DNA of 64,000 nucleotides from Robiginitomaculum sp. GTDB lineage: Bacteria > Pseudomonadota > Alphaproteobacteria > Caulobacterales > Maricaulaceae. Under the pieces are notes generated by a model. It was not told where the DNA came from. It did not search any database and saw only the letters and a list, made by a program, of their open reading frames with translations. Made by a program: the position numbers and the translations under genes. The stretch covers positions 39,148 through 103,147 of the forward strand of contig JAJFFQ010000051.1 in assembly GCA_021776565.1 (NCBI GenBank). Direction: 5' to 3'. Position 1 is the stretch's first letter, and every line of letters begins with the position of its first letter. Below are positions 54,341 to 63,933 of this stretch, one piece after another.

Positions 54341-54987
54341 GCCGTGTCCCCATTGGCTTTGGCAACACGAATAAAGGCCGTCAGTTTTTCCGGGTCTTTT
54401 ATGCCGGGTACTGATTCAACACCGGTGGAGACATCCACAGCGTACGCGCCGGTTTGGGTGATCGCCTGGCAAACATTATCGCAGGTCAGGCCACCAGCCA
54501 AAAACCAGTGCTTCTCAAGGTTGTTGTTGTGCAAAATTGTCCAGTCAAATGGATCGCCGTGTCCGCCAGCCTGTTTTGTGTTTTTTGGTGGCTTCGCATC
54601 AAGAAGAAACATGGCCGCTGTGCGGGCGTAGCGTTCCGTGTCTTTAATATCCAGTGCAGTTGAAACCGCAAACGCCTTGATGACGGGTATGTGGTAACGC
54701 TTCCAGATAGCCCGCACCCGCTCTGGCTTTTCCCGACCATGCAATTGCAAAAAATCGGGCGCCAAGTGCGCAACAATTTTTTTAAGCTGCTTGTCTCCGG
54801 GGTTGACCAGTACAGCCACAATTTTGGCTTTGCCCCGTGCAGGTTTTGCAAGTTCCGCGGCTTGCTCCGGTGTTGTTTTGCGCACGCTATCGGTTGCAAA
54901 AACAAACCCAAGGTAATCTGCACCGGCTTCTAATGCAGCCGCAACACCCACAGGTTCGGTCAGACCACAAACTTTGACTTTTACCAT
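54337..54987 (-). CDS. trpF: Phosphoribosylanthranilate isomerase
   Basis: 216 residues. [27 protein letters not shown] is the family start with the catalytic Cys; [14 protein letters not shown] strand 3 and loop; and the phosphate site [23 protein letters not shown] at the C-terminus. GGAG precedes the ATG. First gene of the five-gene operon, 113 nt past the mscL stop. Confidence 0.95.
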   Translation of the reverse strand: MVKVKVCGLTEPVGVAAALEAGADYLGFVFATDSVRKTTPEQAAELAKPARGKAKIVAVLVNPGDKQLKKIVAHLAPDFLQLHGREKPERVRAIWKRYHIPVIKAFAVSTALDIKDTERYARTAAMFLLDAKPPKNTKQAGGHGDPFDWTILHNNNLEKHWFLAGGLTCDNVCQAITQTGAYAVDVSTGVESVPGIKDPEKLTAFIRVAKANGDTA

Positions 54988-55100
54988 TAGGTACTCCGCT
55001 CATCAGCGTCGCACTTTATGGCGCTGTGACCGCAAGAAAAAGAAGTATCTGCAGGTGAGATACCTCAACTGGATCATGATAAACTGATCGTGATCGCAGA

Positions 55101-55514
55101 TTATTTTTTCAAAAGATCGCGAATTTCTGTCAGCAGCACTTCTTCGGCAGGTGGAGCGGGTGGTGCCTTGGGTGCCTCTTCCTCTTTTCGCTGGGCAGCA
55201 TTCATAACCTTGACTAGCATGAAAACGGCAAACGCTACGATGATAAAGTTAATCACCGTATTGATAAAAACGCCATAATTTATGGTTGCAGCCCCGGCAT
55301 CCTGTGCTGCCGCCAGGGAGGCGTAAGCCTGACCGTTCAGCGAAATAAACAAATTGGAGAAATCGACATTGCCCATCAGCATGCCTATAGGTGGCATAAT
55401 AACATCACTGACCAATGATTTGACGATGGGGCCAAAGGCTGCGCCGATAATAATCCCGATGGCCATGTCCATGACATTGCCACGCATTGCAAAATCCTTG
55501 AATTCCTTGAGCAT
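55101..55514 (-). CDS. mscL: Large-conductance mechanosensitive channel
   Basis: 137 residues from ATG 55514 (purine-rich GGGGGG upstream). N-terminal amphipathic helix [31 protein letters not shown] with the gate glycines, periplasmic loop, TM2 [17 protein letters not shown], and the C-terminal Glu/Lys bundle ([27 protein letters not shown]) are all present. Homopentameric pore in the inner membrane that opens under extreme osmotic downshock. It lies between ihfB and the trp operon with the same direction. Confidence 0.96.
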   Translation of the reverse strand: MLKEFKDFAMRGNVMDMAIGIIIGAAFGPIVKSLVSDVIMPPIGMLMGNVDFSNLFISLNGQAYASLAAAQDAGAATINYGVFINTVINFIIVAFAVFMLVKVMNAAQRKEEEAPKAPPAPPAEEVLLTEIRDLLKK

Positions 55515-55573
55515 TTGCCCCCCCTTTTTTTGATTACAAAAAATAGTTCCGTGTTTGCGCAAAAAAGGATAGG

Positions 55574-55861
55574 TCAGCCTTTGGCTGCATCAACCTTTTC
55601 CCTAAGTTCCTTACCAGCCTTGAAAAACGGCACGCTCTTGGCCTTGACTGCAACCGAAGTGCCCGAGCGTGGATTACGCCCTGTGCGCGCGGCGCGGCTG
55701 CGCACAGAAAATGCACCAAAACCACGCAATTCCACCCGGTCACCGTTTTCCATGGCCCGTGTTATTTCTTCAAATATCGTAGCAACGATGACTTCAATAT
55801 CGCGTTGATACAAATGTGGATTTTCTTCCACCAATGTGGCGATCAGTTCCGATTTTATCAT
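55574..55861 (-). CDS. ihfB: Integration host factor subunit beta
   Basis: 95 residues from ATG 55861 (GGGAT upstream). [31 protein letters not shown] and [25 protein letters not shown] (the DNA-binding arm with its proline-bearing RNP tip) are IHF/HU hallmarks; the RELREK C-terminus is IhfB-like. Bends DNA as a heterodimer with IhfA. rpsA-ihfB adjacency, conserved in proteobacteria, supports beta rather than HU. Confidence 0.94.
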   Translation of the reverse strand: MIKSELIATLVEENPHLYQRDIEVIVATIFEEITRAMENGDRVELRGFGAFSVRSRAARTGRNPRSGTSVAVKAKSVPFFKAGKELREKVDAAKG

Positions 55862-55985
55862 ATTCAATCCCGCCTTTTTTTCCGTGCCCCACACGTATAA
55901 GGAGAACCTGCCATTTGAATCCCTGCGCCGTCAACCGACTGCAGGAAAAATCTGTGTGTTTTTAGAAAATGCAATACTCATAAAA

Positions 55986-56011
55986 AAGGCCGGACACTGG
56001 TGTCCGGCCTT
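55986..56011 (-). terminator. Rho-independent terminator of rpsA
   Basis: AAGGCCGGACAC (55986-55997) and GTGTCCGGCCTT (56000-56011) form a near-perfect stem with a 4-nt effective loop, followed on the minus strand by a T-run from the A's at 55982-55987. It lies 26 nt past the rpsA stop and before ihfB. Confidence 0.93.
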
Positions 56012-56036
56012 CCTCATCTTGACGTATTGATGAAAT

Positions 56037-57743
56037 TTATTCTGATTTATCGTTTTGGCCTTTCAGGGCTTCGCCCAGAATATCGCCAAGGGAAGCACCG
56101 GAATCCGAGGAACCATATTGGGCGATGGCTTCTTTTTCCTGATCGGCTTCCATTGCCTTGATGGACAGTGAAATCCGTCGGGAGGCACGATCCACACTGG
56201 TCACTTTGGCATCAACCTTGTCACCAACAGCAAAGCGTTCCGGGCGTTGTTCATTGCGATCCCGTGACAGGTCAGATTTGCGAATAAACGCCTTGACCTT
56301 ACCATCTTTGCCCAACGTTACTTCGATACCACCAGAGGTGATCTCGTTAACAACACAGGTGAGTACGTCACCGCGTTTATAGCCGCCCTTGTCCATAGGA
56401 TCGCCGCTTAATTGCTTGATCCCCAAAGACACACGTTCCTTGTCCGTATCAATGTCCAACACCTTGGCTTTGACCATGTCACCTTTTTTAAAGTCAGCAA
56501 TAGCTTCATCACCAGATTTTTCCCAGGACAGATCTGACAGGTGAGCCATGCCATCAATTTCGCTGTCCAGGCCAATGAATAAACCAAATTCAGTGATGTT
56601 TTTGATCTCACCTTCAACTTCTGAACCAATGGGATGTTCAAGGGCAAACGCATCCCATGGATTATCAGCACACTGTTTGATACCAAGGGAAATACGGCGT
56701 TTTTCCTGATCCACATCAAGCACGACCACATTGACCTCTTGCGAGGTAGAAACAATTTTGCCCGGGTGAACGTTTTTCTTTGTCCAGCTCATTTCCGAGA
56801 CATGCACCAGGCCTTCAATGCCGGCCTCCAGTTCAACGAAAGCACCGTATTCAGTGATATTGGTGATGCGACCGGTAAAGCGGGCATCGACCGGATATTT
56901 GGCGGCAACCCCTTCCCACGGATCAGCCTGAAGCTGTTTCATACCCAGTGAGATGCGCTGGCTTTCAGGGTTTATTTTGACGATTTGCACCTTGATCTTG
57001 TCACCAACATTAAGCACCTGGCTGGGGTGGTTAACCCGTCGCCAACTCATGTCTGTGACGTGCAAGAGGCCATCAATGCCGCCCAGATCTACAAATGCAC
57101 CGTAATCAGTGATGTTTTTAACAACGCCTTCGCGCACTTCACCTTCGTGAAGATCATTGATGAGTTCGGCACGTTGTTCAGCACGGGATTCTTCCAAAAT
57201 AGCCCGGCGTGAAACTACGATATTACCACGGGGGCGATCCATTTTGAGAATGGCAAAGGGTTGTTCCATACCCATAAGCGGGCCAACATCGCGGATCGGG
57301 CGAATGTCTACCTGGCTGCCCGGCAAAAAGGCGCTGGCACCACCAAGATCTACGGTAAAGCCGCCCTTGACCCGGCCAATGATTGCGCCGTTGACGGTTT
57401 CTTCGGCGGCGTGGGATTTTTCCAGTCGATCCCATGCTTCTTCACGACGGGCTTTTTCGCGCGACAGAACAGCATCACCAAGAGCATTTTCAACCCGTTC
57501 CAGATAGACATCAACCTTATCGCCGGCCTCGACCGTTTCACGTTCCCCATTGAACATGAATTCACGAACCGGAATACGGCCTTCAGTCTTCAGGCCAACA
57601 TCAACAATAATCACATCATTTTCGACCATGGTCACAAGACCGGAGACCACATGGCCCTCCAGCATGGTCTTGCCGCCAAAACTGGCGTTGAGCATTTGCT
57701 CGAAATCATCAAGGGTCGGGTTCAGACTTTCCGTTGCGGACAT
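56037..57743 (-). CDS. rpsA: 30S ribosomal protein S1
   Basis: 568 residues, six S1 (OB-fold) repeats at about 35-105, 120-185, 200-275, 290-365, 375-450 and 465-535, e.g. [29 protein letters not shown] and [30 protein letters not shown]. It binds mRNA and places it on the 30S subunit. cmk-rpsA-ihfB is a conserved proteobacterial order. A 147-nt gap separates it from cmk, presumably holding its own promoter. Confidence 0.97.
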   Translation of the reverse strand: MSATESLNPTLDDFEQMLNASFGGKTMLEGHVVSGLVTMVENDVIIVDVGLKTEGRIPVREFMFNGERETVEAGDKVDVYLERVENALGDAVLSREKARREEAWDRLEKSHAAEETVNGAIIGRVKGGFTVDLGGASAFLPGSQVDIRPIRDVGPLMGMEQPFAILKMDRPRGNIVVSRRAILEESRAEQRAELINDLHEGEVREGVVKNITDYGAFVDLGGIDGLLHVTDMSWRRVNHPSQVLNVGDKIKVQIVKINPESQRISLGMKQLQADPWEGVAAKYPVDARFTGRITNITEYGAFVELEAGIEGLVHVSEMSWTKKNVHPGKIVSTSQEVNVVVLDVDQEKRRISLGIKQCADNPWDAFALEHPIGSEVEGEIKNITEFGLFIGLDSEIDGMAHLSDLSWEKSGDEAIADFKKGDMVKAKVLDIDTDKERVSLGIKQLSGDPMDKGGYKRGDVLTCVVNEITSGGIEVTLGKDGKVKAFIRKSDLSRDRNEQRPERFAVGDKVDAKVTSVDRASRRISLSIKAMEADQEKEAIAQYGSSDSGASLGDILGEALKGQNDKSE

Positions 57744-57890
57744 GTAGATAAGTGCTCCAAAATAAAAATGGCCAACCGGTATATAGCTTGCACCGGCGGT
57801 CTTGCCGCAAAAGCGACATCAAAAGGTTCAGGTTAATCGCAGGCGCGGCACAGGTCTGGCTGTTTGGATTACTTTCCAAAAGATACACCT

Positions 57891-58523
57891 TCAGGAAAGT
57901 TCAGCCTTCGCCGCATCTACAATGCGTCGTGCCACCGCGAACGCGGCGTCTATACTCAACCCGTCAGTATTTAGCAAGTGCGCATCCGCAGCACGAAGCA
58001 TCGGCGCATCATCTCTTGAGGCATCGCGGGCATCGCGCTCGACAAGTTGTGCCAGCATTTGTGTATAGCTTATATCTTCACCGCGATCGCAAAGTTCCTT
58101 GCATCGGCGCCGTGCACGTTCCTCTGGTGGGGCGCTCACCCATAGTTTTACATCAGCATGAGGGCAGATAACCGTGCCGATGTCGCGACCGTCCAGTACG
58201 GCCCCACCTTTTTGCCTGGCAAAATCACGTTGCAACTTTATCAGCGCCTTTCGCACAGCAGGTATAGCCGCGACCTTTGAAGCTGCTGCACCAACCAGGG
58301 CCGAGCGCAGTTCGGGATCGGTGAGTGAGCGGCCATCTACAGACATGGCACTTTGCTGTGCTGCTACTGGGTTTTCCGGGTTTTTACCGGCGCGCAAAAG
58401 CCCAAGCGCACAGGCCCGATATAATAGCCCGGTATCCAGATAAGGCAGCGTGTAACACTGTGCCAACTGCCTGGCGATTGTGCCTTTTCCCGAGGCCAGC
58501 GGGCCATCCACAGCGATTATCAT
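57891..58523 (-). CDS. cmk: Cytidylate kinase
   Basis: 210 residues. P-loop VDGPLASGKGTIARQLA (5-21; the usual Ala/Pro-Ala is Leu-Ala here), YLDTGLLYRACAL (nucleoside-binding), VLDGRDIGTVICPHADVKLWV and the Arg pair ERARRRCKEL. Phosphorylates CMP/dCMP. Its ATG overlaps the aroA stop as ATGA; aroA and cmk are probably co-transcribed. Confidence 0.95.
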   Translation of the reverse strand: MIIAVDGPLASGKGTIARQLAQCYTLPYLDTGLLYRACALGLLRAGKNPENPVAAQQSAMSVDGRSLTDPELRSALVGAAASKVAAIPAVRKALIKLQRDFARQKGGAVLDGRDIGTVICPHADVKLWVSAPPEERARRRCKELCDRGEDISYTQMLAQLVERDARDASRDDAPMLRAADAHLLNTDGLSIDAAFAVARRIVDAAKAELS

Positions 58524-59869
58524 GGTTCAATCTCCAGATTAGCGCCGAGACTGCGCATGTCGGCCACAAACCCGGGATAAGAGGTGGCAATACTGGTCGG
58601 GTTATCGATACGTATTTTACAAGACGCCGCCAGCCCCAGCACAAGTGCGGCCATGGCAATGCGGTGATCGCCATCGGTGCGCACGGGTATTGGTTCGGCT
58701 GAAATTGTCTTGCCGCAAAGCGCACCTGCGCCTTCAACACGTAGCCAGTCTTTTCCGCTTTGCACGTTTATACCCATACTGCGCAGCATATCCTCACAAC
58801 GTGCGATACGATCACTTTCCTTTACGCGCAATTCACCAATACCGCGCATTTGCGTAATACCGTCTGCAAAAGCGGCCAGCACGGCCAGTGCCGGAATTTC
58901 ATCTATCATTGTGGGAACCATGTCCGGCTCTGTTGTTACACCCTTTAACCTGGAGCCACGCACACGAATATCGGCAATGTCTTCACCACTGCTTTTGCGG
59001 GGCCGCAGAATATCAATCTGTCCCCCCATGCGTTTTGCTGTTTTAATAAACCCGGTGCGTGTCGGGTTCATCAATACGCCTTGCAAAGTTATATCACTAC
59101 CTTCAATGCAAAGAGCTGCGGTTATGGGAAAGGCAGCAGAAGACGGATCACCCGGCACTGTGACAGAAGTACCCGTCAAGTCTGCTGGCCCGGACAACCG
59201 CACCCGGTGGCGCCCTTCACTCAGCACTGTGCTTGAGATATTGGCCCCAAAAGCGGCCAGCATCCGCTCTGTGTGATCGCGACTTAAATTTGGCTCTATC
59301 ACTTCGGTTACCCCGTCTGCATGTATACCAGCCAGAAGTAAGGCAGATTTGACTTGCGCCGAGGCAATGGAAATTTCGCTAATCCGCGCAGGAAGTTGCG
59401 AACCCGCATAAACCTCCACTGGCAAACAACCATTATGGCTATCGGTTTTGACCCCAAGGACACCCAGGGGATTTAACACCCTACCCATAGGGCGTCCTGA
59501 TAAACTGTCATCACCAATAAAACGGGCACCAATGCCAAGACCGGCCACCATGCCCATCACCAGCCGTGCCCCGGTTCCTGAATTACCAAAATCAAGGGGG
59601 GCTTGTGGTGCACATGCCGTTTCAGCAGTTATGCTCGTAACGCACCATTGCCCGGCACCTGCGCCGCGTTCAATTTTTGCACCCAGCGCCCGCATGGCCT
59701 CCAGGGTATGTAGTACATCTTCGCTTTCCAATAACCCGTGGATTTTGGTTTGACCCCGGGCCAGGCTGCCAAAGATCAGGGCGCGGTGCGAAATTGATTT
59801 ATCACCCGGCACACGTAATTTCCCGTGCAAAGGGCCGTTGTGATAGGCAGATACTGCATTTTTTGACAC
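58520..59869 (-). CDS. aroA: 3-phosphoshikimate 1-carboxyvinyltransferase (EPSP synthase)
   Basis: 449 residues, GTG start. Shikimate pathway enzyme joining shikimate-3-phosphate with phosphoenolpyruvate. LRVPGDKSISHRALIFGSLA (19-38) and LDFGNSGTGARLVMGMVAG are the two conserved loops, KESDRIAR and DGDHRIAMAALVLGLAA complete the site. The LDFGNSGTGAR loop has Ala after Gly, the pattern of class II (glyphosate-tolerant-type) enzymes of alphaproteobacteria. It overlaps cmk by 4 nt. Confidence 0.95.
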   Translation of the reverse strand: MSKNAVSAYHNGPLHGKLRVPGDKSISHRALIFGSLARGQTKIHGLLESEDVLHTLEAMRALGAKIERGAGAGQWCVTSITAETACAPQAPLDFGNSGTGARLVMGMVAGLGIGARFIGDDSLSGRPMGRVLNPLGVLGVKTDSHNGCLPVEVYAGSQLPARISEISIASAQVKSALLLAGIHADGVTEVIEPNLSRDHTERMLAAFGANISSTVLSEGRHRVRLSGPADLTGTSVTVPGDPSSAAFPITAALCIEGSDITLQGVLMNPTRTGFIKTAKRMGGQIDILRPRKSSGEDIADIRVRGSRLKGVTTEPDMVPTMIDEIPALAVLAAFADGITQMRGIGELRVKESDRIARCEDMLRSMGINVQSGKDWLRVEGAGALCGKTISAEPIPVRTDGDHRIAMAALVLGLAASCKIRIDNPTSIATSYPGFVADMRSLGANLEIEP

Positions 59870-59874
59870 TTGGT

Positions 59875-59903
59875 TTGACGCTTTGCAATTGGATCAATAC
59901 AGA
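59875..59903 (+). promoter_or_regulatory. Weak candidate promoter for the TIGR02300 gene
   Basis: TTGACG (59875-59880), 17-nt spacer, TACAGA (59898-59903) in the divergent gap to aroA. The -10 is poor. Confidence 0.3.
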
Positions 59904-59980
59904 GTGATAAGATAATTCGTTTTGACAGCGACGCAGGAACATGGCAAGCGACGCCGCCAATAATATTCATGAGGTTGATT

Positions 59981-60424
59981 GTGTCGAAATTTGATCCTGG
60001 AACAAAGCAGACCTGTCCAGAGTGCAGCATAAAGTTTTATGACCTGAACAAACGCCCGGCTGTATGCCCAAAATGTGAGCACAGCTATAATCCTGATGCG
60101 GGGGTTAAACCTGTTAAAAAACCGGATCCTGCACCCGTGGTTAAAAGTGACGACGAAGCAGAGGATGCCGATACGTCTGCGGTTGAAACAGAAACAGAGA
60201 TTGAAGGTCTGGACGCCGAAGATGAAGAGGCAAAATCTCTAGAGCTTGATGGTGACAAGCCGGTCATTATGGCCAGCAGTGATGATGACGATGATTCTGA
60301 CCCGGCAGAAGCCGGTGCATCACTTCCAGAGGGGTTTACCGAGGAAGGCGTTGAAGATGATTCTGACGCACTTGCCGACAATGAAGAAGAAATTGATATA
60401 GATGACAGCCTGGAAACAGACTGA
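59981..60424 (+). CDS. TIGR02300 family zinc-ribbon protein with acidic tail
   Basis: 147 residues from GTG 59981 (AGGTTGATT upstream); a longer ATG frame starts 59969. The N-terminus holds a CPEC..CPKC zinc ribbon (CPECSIKFYDLNKRPAVCPKCEHSYNP) and the FYDLNK block that defines the family. The rest is a very acidic low-complexity tail (DDDDDSD, DNEEEIDIDDSLETD). The function of this alphaproteobacterial family is unknown to me. Divergent from aroA and directly before tRNA-Ala. Confidence 0.9.
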   Translation: MSKFDPGTKQTCPECSIKFYDLNKRPAVCPKCEHSYNPDAGVKPVKKPDPAPVVKSDDEAEDADTSAVETETEIEGLDAEDEEAKSLELDGDKPVIMASSDDDDDSDPAEAGASLPEGFTEEGVEDDSDALADNEEEIDIDDSLETD

Positions 60425-60433
60425 TTAAAACTC

Positions 60434-60462
60434 TTGATTGGCACACGCGCGGTGACTAGGTT
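60434..60462 (+). promoter_or_regulatory. Weak candidate promoter for tRNA-Ala
   Basis: TTGATT (60434-60439), 17-nt spacer, TAGGTT (60457-60462), 45 nt before the tRNA. The hexamers are imperfect. Confidence 0.25.
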
Positions 60463-60507
60463 GCCGCTCCTTCGGCTCGGCGCAGATATGCACCAGGGTA
60501 TTATTGA

Positions 60508-60583
<76 letters not shown>

Positions 60584-60609
60584 CTATCCTCTTGAAAACA
60601 TTAGATAAA

Positions 60610-61740
60610 TCAAGAATCATCCAAAATCTCAACAAGGCTGTTCACACGGTATTCACACGTAAATTGGCAAAAAAAGTCATCAATGGCTGTTTTGGCTTGG
60701 TTTAGGTAGGTCGGATCGAACGGGGCATAAATTTCTGTTGTGCTGACGCCACGGGTTTTGTGACCCAGTTGGGCGGCCACTTCCCACGCCGGAACACTGG
60801 AGCGGCGCAAGTGCCTCGCCAGTGTATGACGCAAGCTGTAGGGATTTACCTGACCGTCCAGCCCGGCTTTGTCTCTGGCCATTTTCCATGCGGTCTTGAT
60901 GCTGGCCAGTTTCTTGTCCTTGTAAGTCACCACGTATTCCCGGTTGGTCTGCTCTTGTAGCTTGGCCAAATAGGGTCTGATCTGGTCTGGCATTTTGACC
61001 GTGGGTCGATACTTCTTGGTCTGCATCCGATCCGTGGGGTTCAGGATCAAGAGACCGTTCTCAAAATCACAACGATCAAACGTCAAATCCAAGACCGCAT
61101 CCGGGCGCGCCGCCGTGGCGATCATCAGGATGATAAAACTTTTGAGGTGCGGAACATTGGCCGCCTCCATCATCTGGACGATCTCTTTGATCTCCAGCGG
61201 ACGACCACGCGGCGGCACCACGCCGATGTTCTTCACCGGCAGGAAATACGGTACGTGATCAATCTCGCCCCGTTTCCACGCCCAGTTGATCGCCGTCTTG
61301 CCGTTGGAGACGATTCGGGCGGCAGAGTTAGGTTTCATACCCTTGCTGGTAATCAGCCAGTTGTGAAAGCGTTCTTGCTGGGTGACATTGGCGGTTTCGG
61401 CTAAAGTCTTGTCGCCATAAAAATCCAGCCAGTAACGCAAGGCCAACCGGATCAATTCGGCAGACTTCATATGCTGGCCATGGTGTTCGTAATAGCGGGC
61501 AAACAGTTCGGACAACAACGCCTCTTGACTGCCCGCTTTTTCCTTTTGCTGATGCAGCACAAACCAATCCGTTAGTTTTTGGGTGGCTTCTGCAAAATCC
61601 GTCGTGCCGAGGCTAATGCGTCTTGTCTGCTGAGCCGACTGGTCGAACCACGTGCGGCACCATGCCGGGCTGCGGGACTGCTGGGAGAGCCAATAGTCAC
61701 CGACTTGGTAGCGTTTGCTGGGTTGTCCGTACTTGGCCAT
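60610..61740 (-). CDS. Tyrosine-type site-specific integrase
   Basis: 376 residues. An N-terminal SAM-like arm domain (about 75-175) is followed by the catalytic domain: Arg in ATAARPDAVLDLTF (about 213), Lys in the LNPTDRMQTKKYRP beta-hairpin, HTLAR (H-x-x-R, about 310-314), GHK near 335 and the Tyr in STTEIYAPFDP (about 347). The start MAKYGQPSKRYQVGDYW lies inside the upstream HTH gene, so the two overlap. It would integrate at the adjacent tRNA-Ala. Confidence 0.93.
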   Translation of the reverse strand: MAKYGQPSKRYQVGDYWLSQQSRSPAWCRTWFDQSAQQTRRISLGTTDFAEATQKLTDWFVLHQQKEKAGSQEALLSELFARYYEHHGQHMKSAELIRLALRYWLDFYGDKTLAETANVTQQERFHNWLITSKGMKPNSAARIVSNGKTAINWAWKRGEIDHVPYFLPVKNIGVVPPRGRPLEIKEIVQMMEAANVPHLKSFIILMIATAARPDAVLDLTFDRCDFENGLLILNPTDRMQTKKYRPTVKMPDQIRPYLAKLQEQTNREYVVTYKDKKLASIKTAWKMARDKAGLDGQVNPYSLRHTLARHLRRSSVPAWEVAAQLGHKTRGVSTTEIYAPFDPTYLNQAKTAIDDFFCQFTCEYRVNSLVEILDDS

Positions 61741-61979
61741 TGCTCGCTGTCCTGTCTTTCTTCAATGGAATCTAACAGGTACTCGACCAATTGGAATCCG
61801 AAAAATGCAATCTTTCGCTCACCCAATTTGAGAAAACTTATGTCACCTGACGCACGGCGACGTTTTAGGGTGATTTCTGACATGTCCAAAAACTTGGCCG
61901 CTTCTGCTGCGTCATAGCGCCGGTACAGGGTAATCCCGGACTGCAAGGCAATAGCGGCTATCAGTTCATCGCGGTTCAT
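61572..61979 (-). CDS. HTH protein (excisionase/AlpA-like), overlaps integrase
   Basis: 135 residues. Residues about 22-65 form a MerR/excisionase-type HTH (DAAEAAKFLDMSEITLKRRRASGDISFLKLGERKIAF), usual for recombination directionality factors or regulators of integrase. The last 56 codons (61572-61740) overlap the integrase start region in another frame and are low-complexity Ala/Ser/Arg, so the product may end in a disordered tail encoded by the integrase DNA. The overlap is long (169 nt) for genes in bacteria. Start ATG 61979. Confidence 0.72.
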   Translation of the reverse strand: MNRDELIAAIALQSGITLYRRYDAAEAAKFLDMSEITLKRRRASGDISFLKLGERKIAFFGFQLVEYLLDSIEERQDSEQWPSTDNPANATKSVTIGSPSSPAARHGAARGSTSRLSRQDALASARRILQKPPKN

Positions 61980-62092
61980 GGAACAGGCTCAGCTCTTTCC
62001 CAAAGGTGTTGTCTCAGAGGTTTTGTGCTATTAGGTTAGCCGCTAAAGTAGATTTTGCGAAACCAAAAGAGAGAACAACCAAGTAATTTGTG

Positions 62093-62488
62093 ATGGCAAC
62101 GGCAGAAACAGAAACCATGATCCGAGAAAATACCGGCACCACGGCGGACTTATGGGCTGATCTGCAACTGGTATGGGAGCAATACCAGTCATGGCAACGC
62201 CATGATCGTCTATTGGCCGAGAGCCAAGCTCAATTGTCTGGAGTGTCGATGGAGACAGCCCAGGAATTGCAAGACTTATTAGGCAAACAAGATGAGCTGG
62301 CTACTGCCGGACAACAGCTGCAAGCCACCCTTCAAGCGCAATTAAAAGCCCTTGAGACCCCAGGTCGCCTGAACGAACTCTCGCAAGGACAGCAACAGCA
62401 GCTTAAGCAAATCCGCACCCGCTTCGCCCGAGAAATGGAACTGCGCGCCTTGCACCAACCAGACCGTGATCAAGAACGGGAACGGTAA
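62093..62488 (+). CDS. Coiled-coil hypothetical protein
   Basis: 131 residues from ATG 62093 (a GTG precedes directly at 62090). Almost entirely helical: Gln/Leu/Ala-rich with heptad pattern (WEQYQSWQRHDRLLAESQAQLSG; QLQATLQAQLKALETPGRLNELSQGQQQQLKQIR), one or two long coiled coils, no membrane segment. Divergent from the HTH gene and 6 nt ahead of the J-domain gene, so the two likely form an operon and may interact. Family not recognised. Confidence 0.72.
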   Translation: MATAETETMIRENTGTTADLWADLQLVWEQYQSWQRHDRLLAESQAQLSGVSMETAQELQDLLGKQDELATAGQQLQATLQAQLKALETPGRLNELSQGQQQQLKQIRTRFAREMELRALHQPDRDQERER

Positions 62489-62494
62489 GCCCGC

Positions 62495-63190
62495 ATGGAT
62501 TACGGGGCTTATTTCGTCTATATCGCCTTTATGTTGCTCTTGGTGTGGTGGGGCCGCAAGATCGGTAGTGGTGAGCTTCCATTCCTGACTAAACTTCTAA
62601 TCATTTTTGGTCTGTTTGTCTTTTTTGCCTTGGGCGGAAACCGCTGGCAACAAATTTGGGTATTGCTGTGGCCACAATGGGCGTTGGCGGTCGGCTTTGT
62701 GCTGGGTATAGTCCCGCGTGGTTTTGCCGCTATCCATCTCTCAAATTTTGATCGGGCCCGCATTAACCGCAAACGGATGGAAGCTCAGGCCGACATCAAC
62801 CGGCAAAAGGACGCCGCTGAAGCTGAACTCAACCGTCAGGCACGAGAAGCCTCCGAACGATTGAAACGTGAAAAAGAAGATGCCAAGGATTATGTGCGGC
62901 GAGAAGCTGAACGTGTTCGGCGAGAAGCCGATGAACGAGTGAGACAGGCTGAGGCTCGCACACAGCAAGCAAAACAAGATGCCGAGCAAGCCACGGCTAA
63001 AACCAATCCTGATCCCTATGAGATTTTGGGTATAAAACCGGGTGCGACTAAGGCTGAGATCAAGTCTGCTTATCGCAAGTTGGCGGCAAAATACCACCCG
63101 GACAAAGCCCCCAATGCTACCGATGAAATTCAGAAATTGGCGGAAGAGCGGTTTAAGGAAATACTGGACTCATACAACCAATTGATGTAG
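62495..63190 (+). CDS. Membrane-anchored J-domain protein
   Basis: 231 residues. Residues 1-80 carry three hydrophobic segments ([41 protein letters not shown]), then a charged coiled coil about 85-165 ([32 protein letters not shown]), and a C-terminal DnaJ domain (about 172-231, [35 protein letters not shown]) with the intact HPD at 201-203. The HPD means it should stimulate a DnaK-type Hsp70, here at the inner face of the membrane. Domain order resembles the CbpA/DjlA idea but with the J domain last. It sits in the integrative element, not beside any chaperone gene. Confidence 0.82.
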   Translation: MDYGAYFVYIAFMLLLVWWGRKIGSGELPFLTKLLIIFGLFVFFALGGNRWQQIWVLLWPQWALAVGFVLGIVPRGFAAIHLSNFDRARINRKRMEAQADINRQKDAAEAELNRQAREASERLKREKEDAKDYVRREAERVRREADERVRQAEARTQQAKQDAEQATAKTNPDPYEILGIKPGATKAEIKSAYRKLAAKYHPDKAPNATDEIQKLAEERFKEILDSYNQLM

Positions 63191-63243
63191 CGGATGATTT
63201 CGGTGGGGGGTCGAATATTGACTCTAGTTTAAGGAGTCTTGGT

Positions 63244-63882
63244 ATGTCTGCAAATTTACTTAAACAAGAAAATTTGTTCTACATGCAAAATCAACTTGCT
63301 AAATTGTTTGATGACAGCCCTGCAATGCCAAATGAAACATACAAATCAAGTTGGTTATCCAGAAACAGACTCATTTCGCCGGACAGGATTGAGCCAGGCC
63401 GCTCGCGTATCAGAGTCAGCCCCTTAAGTACTGAAAACATGCGACTTGGGCACAATGAAATTGGGCACTATGAAAAAACCTTTTTGCGACAGCTAAAGTT
63501 ACAATCCAACTCTTTTGTACCATTTAAGTCGGGGACGGGGTCAGGAAAATCATCTTTTTGTTTGTGTCTGGACAACTATATAAATCTCTCTTTTAGTCGA
63601 GATCAAGCTAGGCAATCTTTGAGCGGTCTTGCTCAATTGTCTGTCTACGTTGATATTGATCCTCGAAACGCATCGAGTGATGATCCCTTGCGACCTCCAT
63701 ACCGAGACGAAATGGAGATTACAGGAATCTCACCGCAAAATTCTCCAAAGAGCTATTCAAGATTTGTAAAAATACAGCTTGTAGACAAATTGCAGTCATT
63801 TTTTTCCAAAGAAACTGATTACTATCAATTTATCCATAAGACATTTAGCAAAGAGTATACTGGTAATACTCCCGTATTTTAA
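63244..63882 (+). CDS. P-loop NTPase fragment, probably truncated by an IS
   Basis: 212 residues. AAGGAG lies at 63231-63236 before ATG 63244. The Walker A loop SGTGSGKSSF is at 96-105, and the preceding segment is predicted partly helical; no clear Walker B appears before the end. The frame stops at TAA 63880-63882, 52 nt before an IS3 orfA start, and only about 110 residues follow the P-loop, short for a AAA/STAND-type ATPase. It is more A+T-rich than its neighbours. I infer a larger ATPase broken by the insertion, and cannot name its family. Confidence 0.6.
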   Translation: MSANLLKQENLFYMQNQLAKLFDDSPAMPNETYKSSWLSRNRLISPDRIEPGRSRIRVSPLSTENMRLGHNEIGHYEKTFLRQLKLQSNSFVPFKSGTGSGKSSFCLCLDNYINLSFSRDQARQSLSGLAQLSVYVDIDPRNASSDDPLRPPYRDEMEITGISPQNSPKSYSRFVKIQLVDKLQSFFSKETDYYQFIHKTFSKEYTGNTPVF

Positions 63883-63933
63883 GGGTATTGATAAGTAGAA
63901 TTTTCTCGTAATCAGGATTGAGGAGATTCATCC

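Noticed and set aside
54988..55100. A trp attenuator in front of trpF
   Set aside because: Two hairpins exist (GTATC/GATAC near 55046-55063 and GATCATGAT/ATCGTGATC at 55072-55095), but there is no leader peptide with Trp codons and no T-run after a stem.
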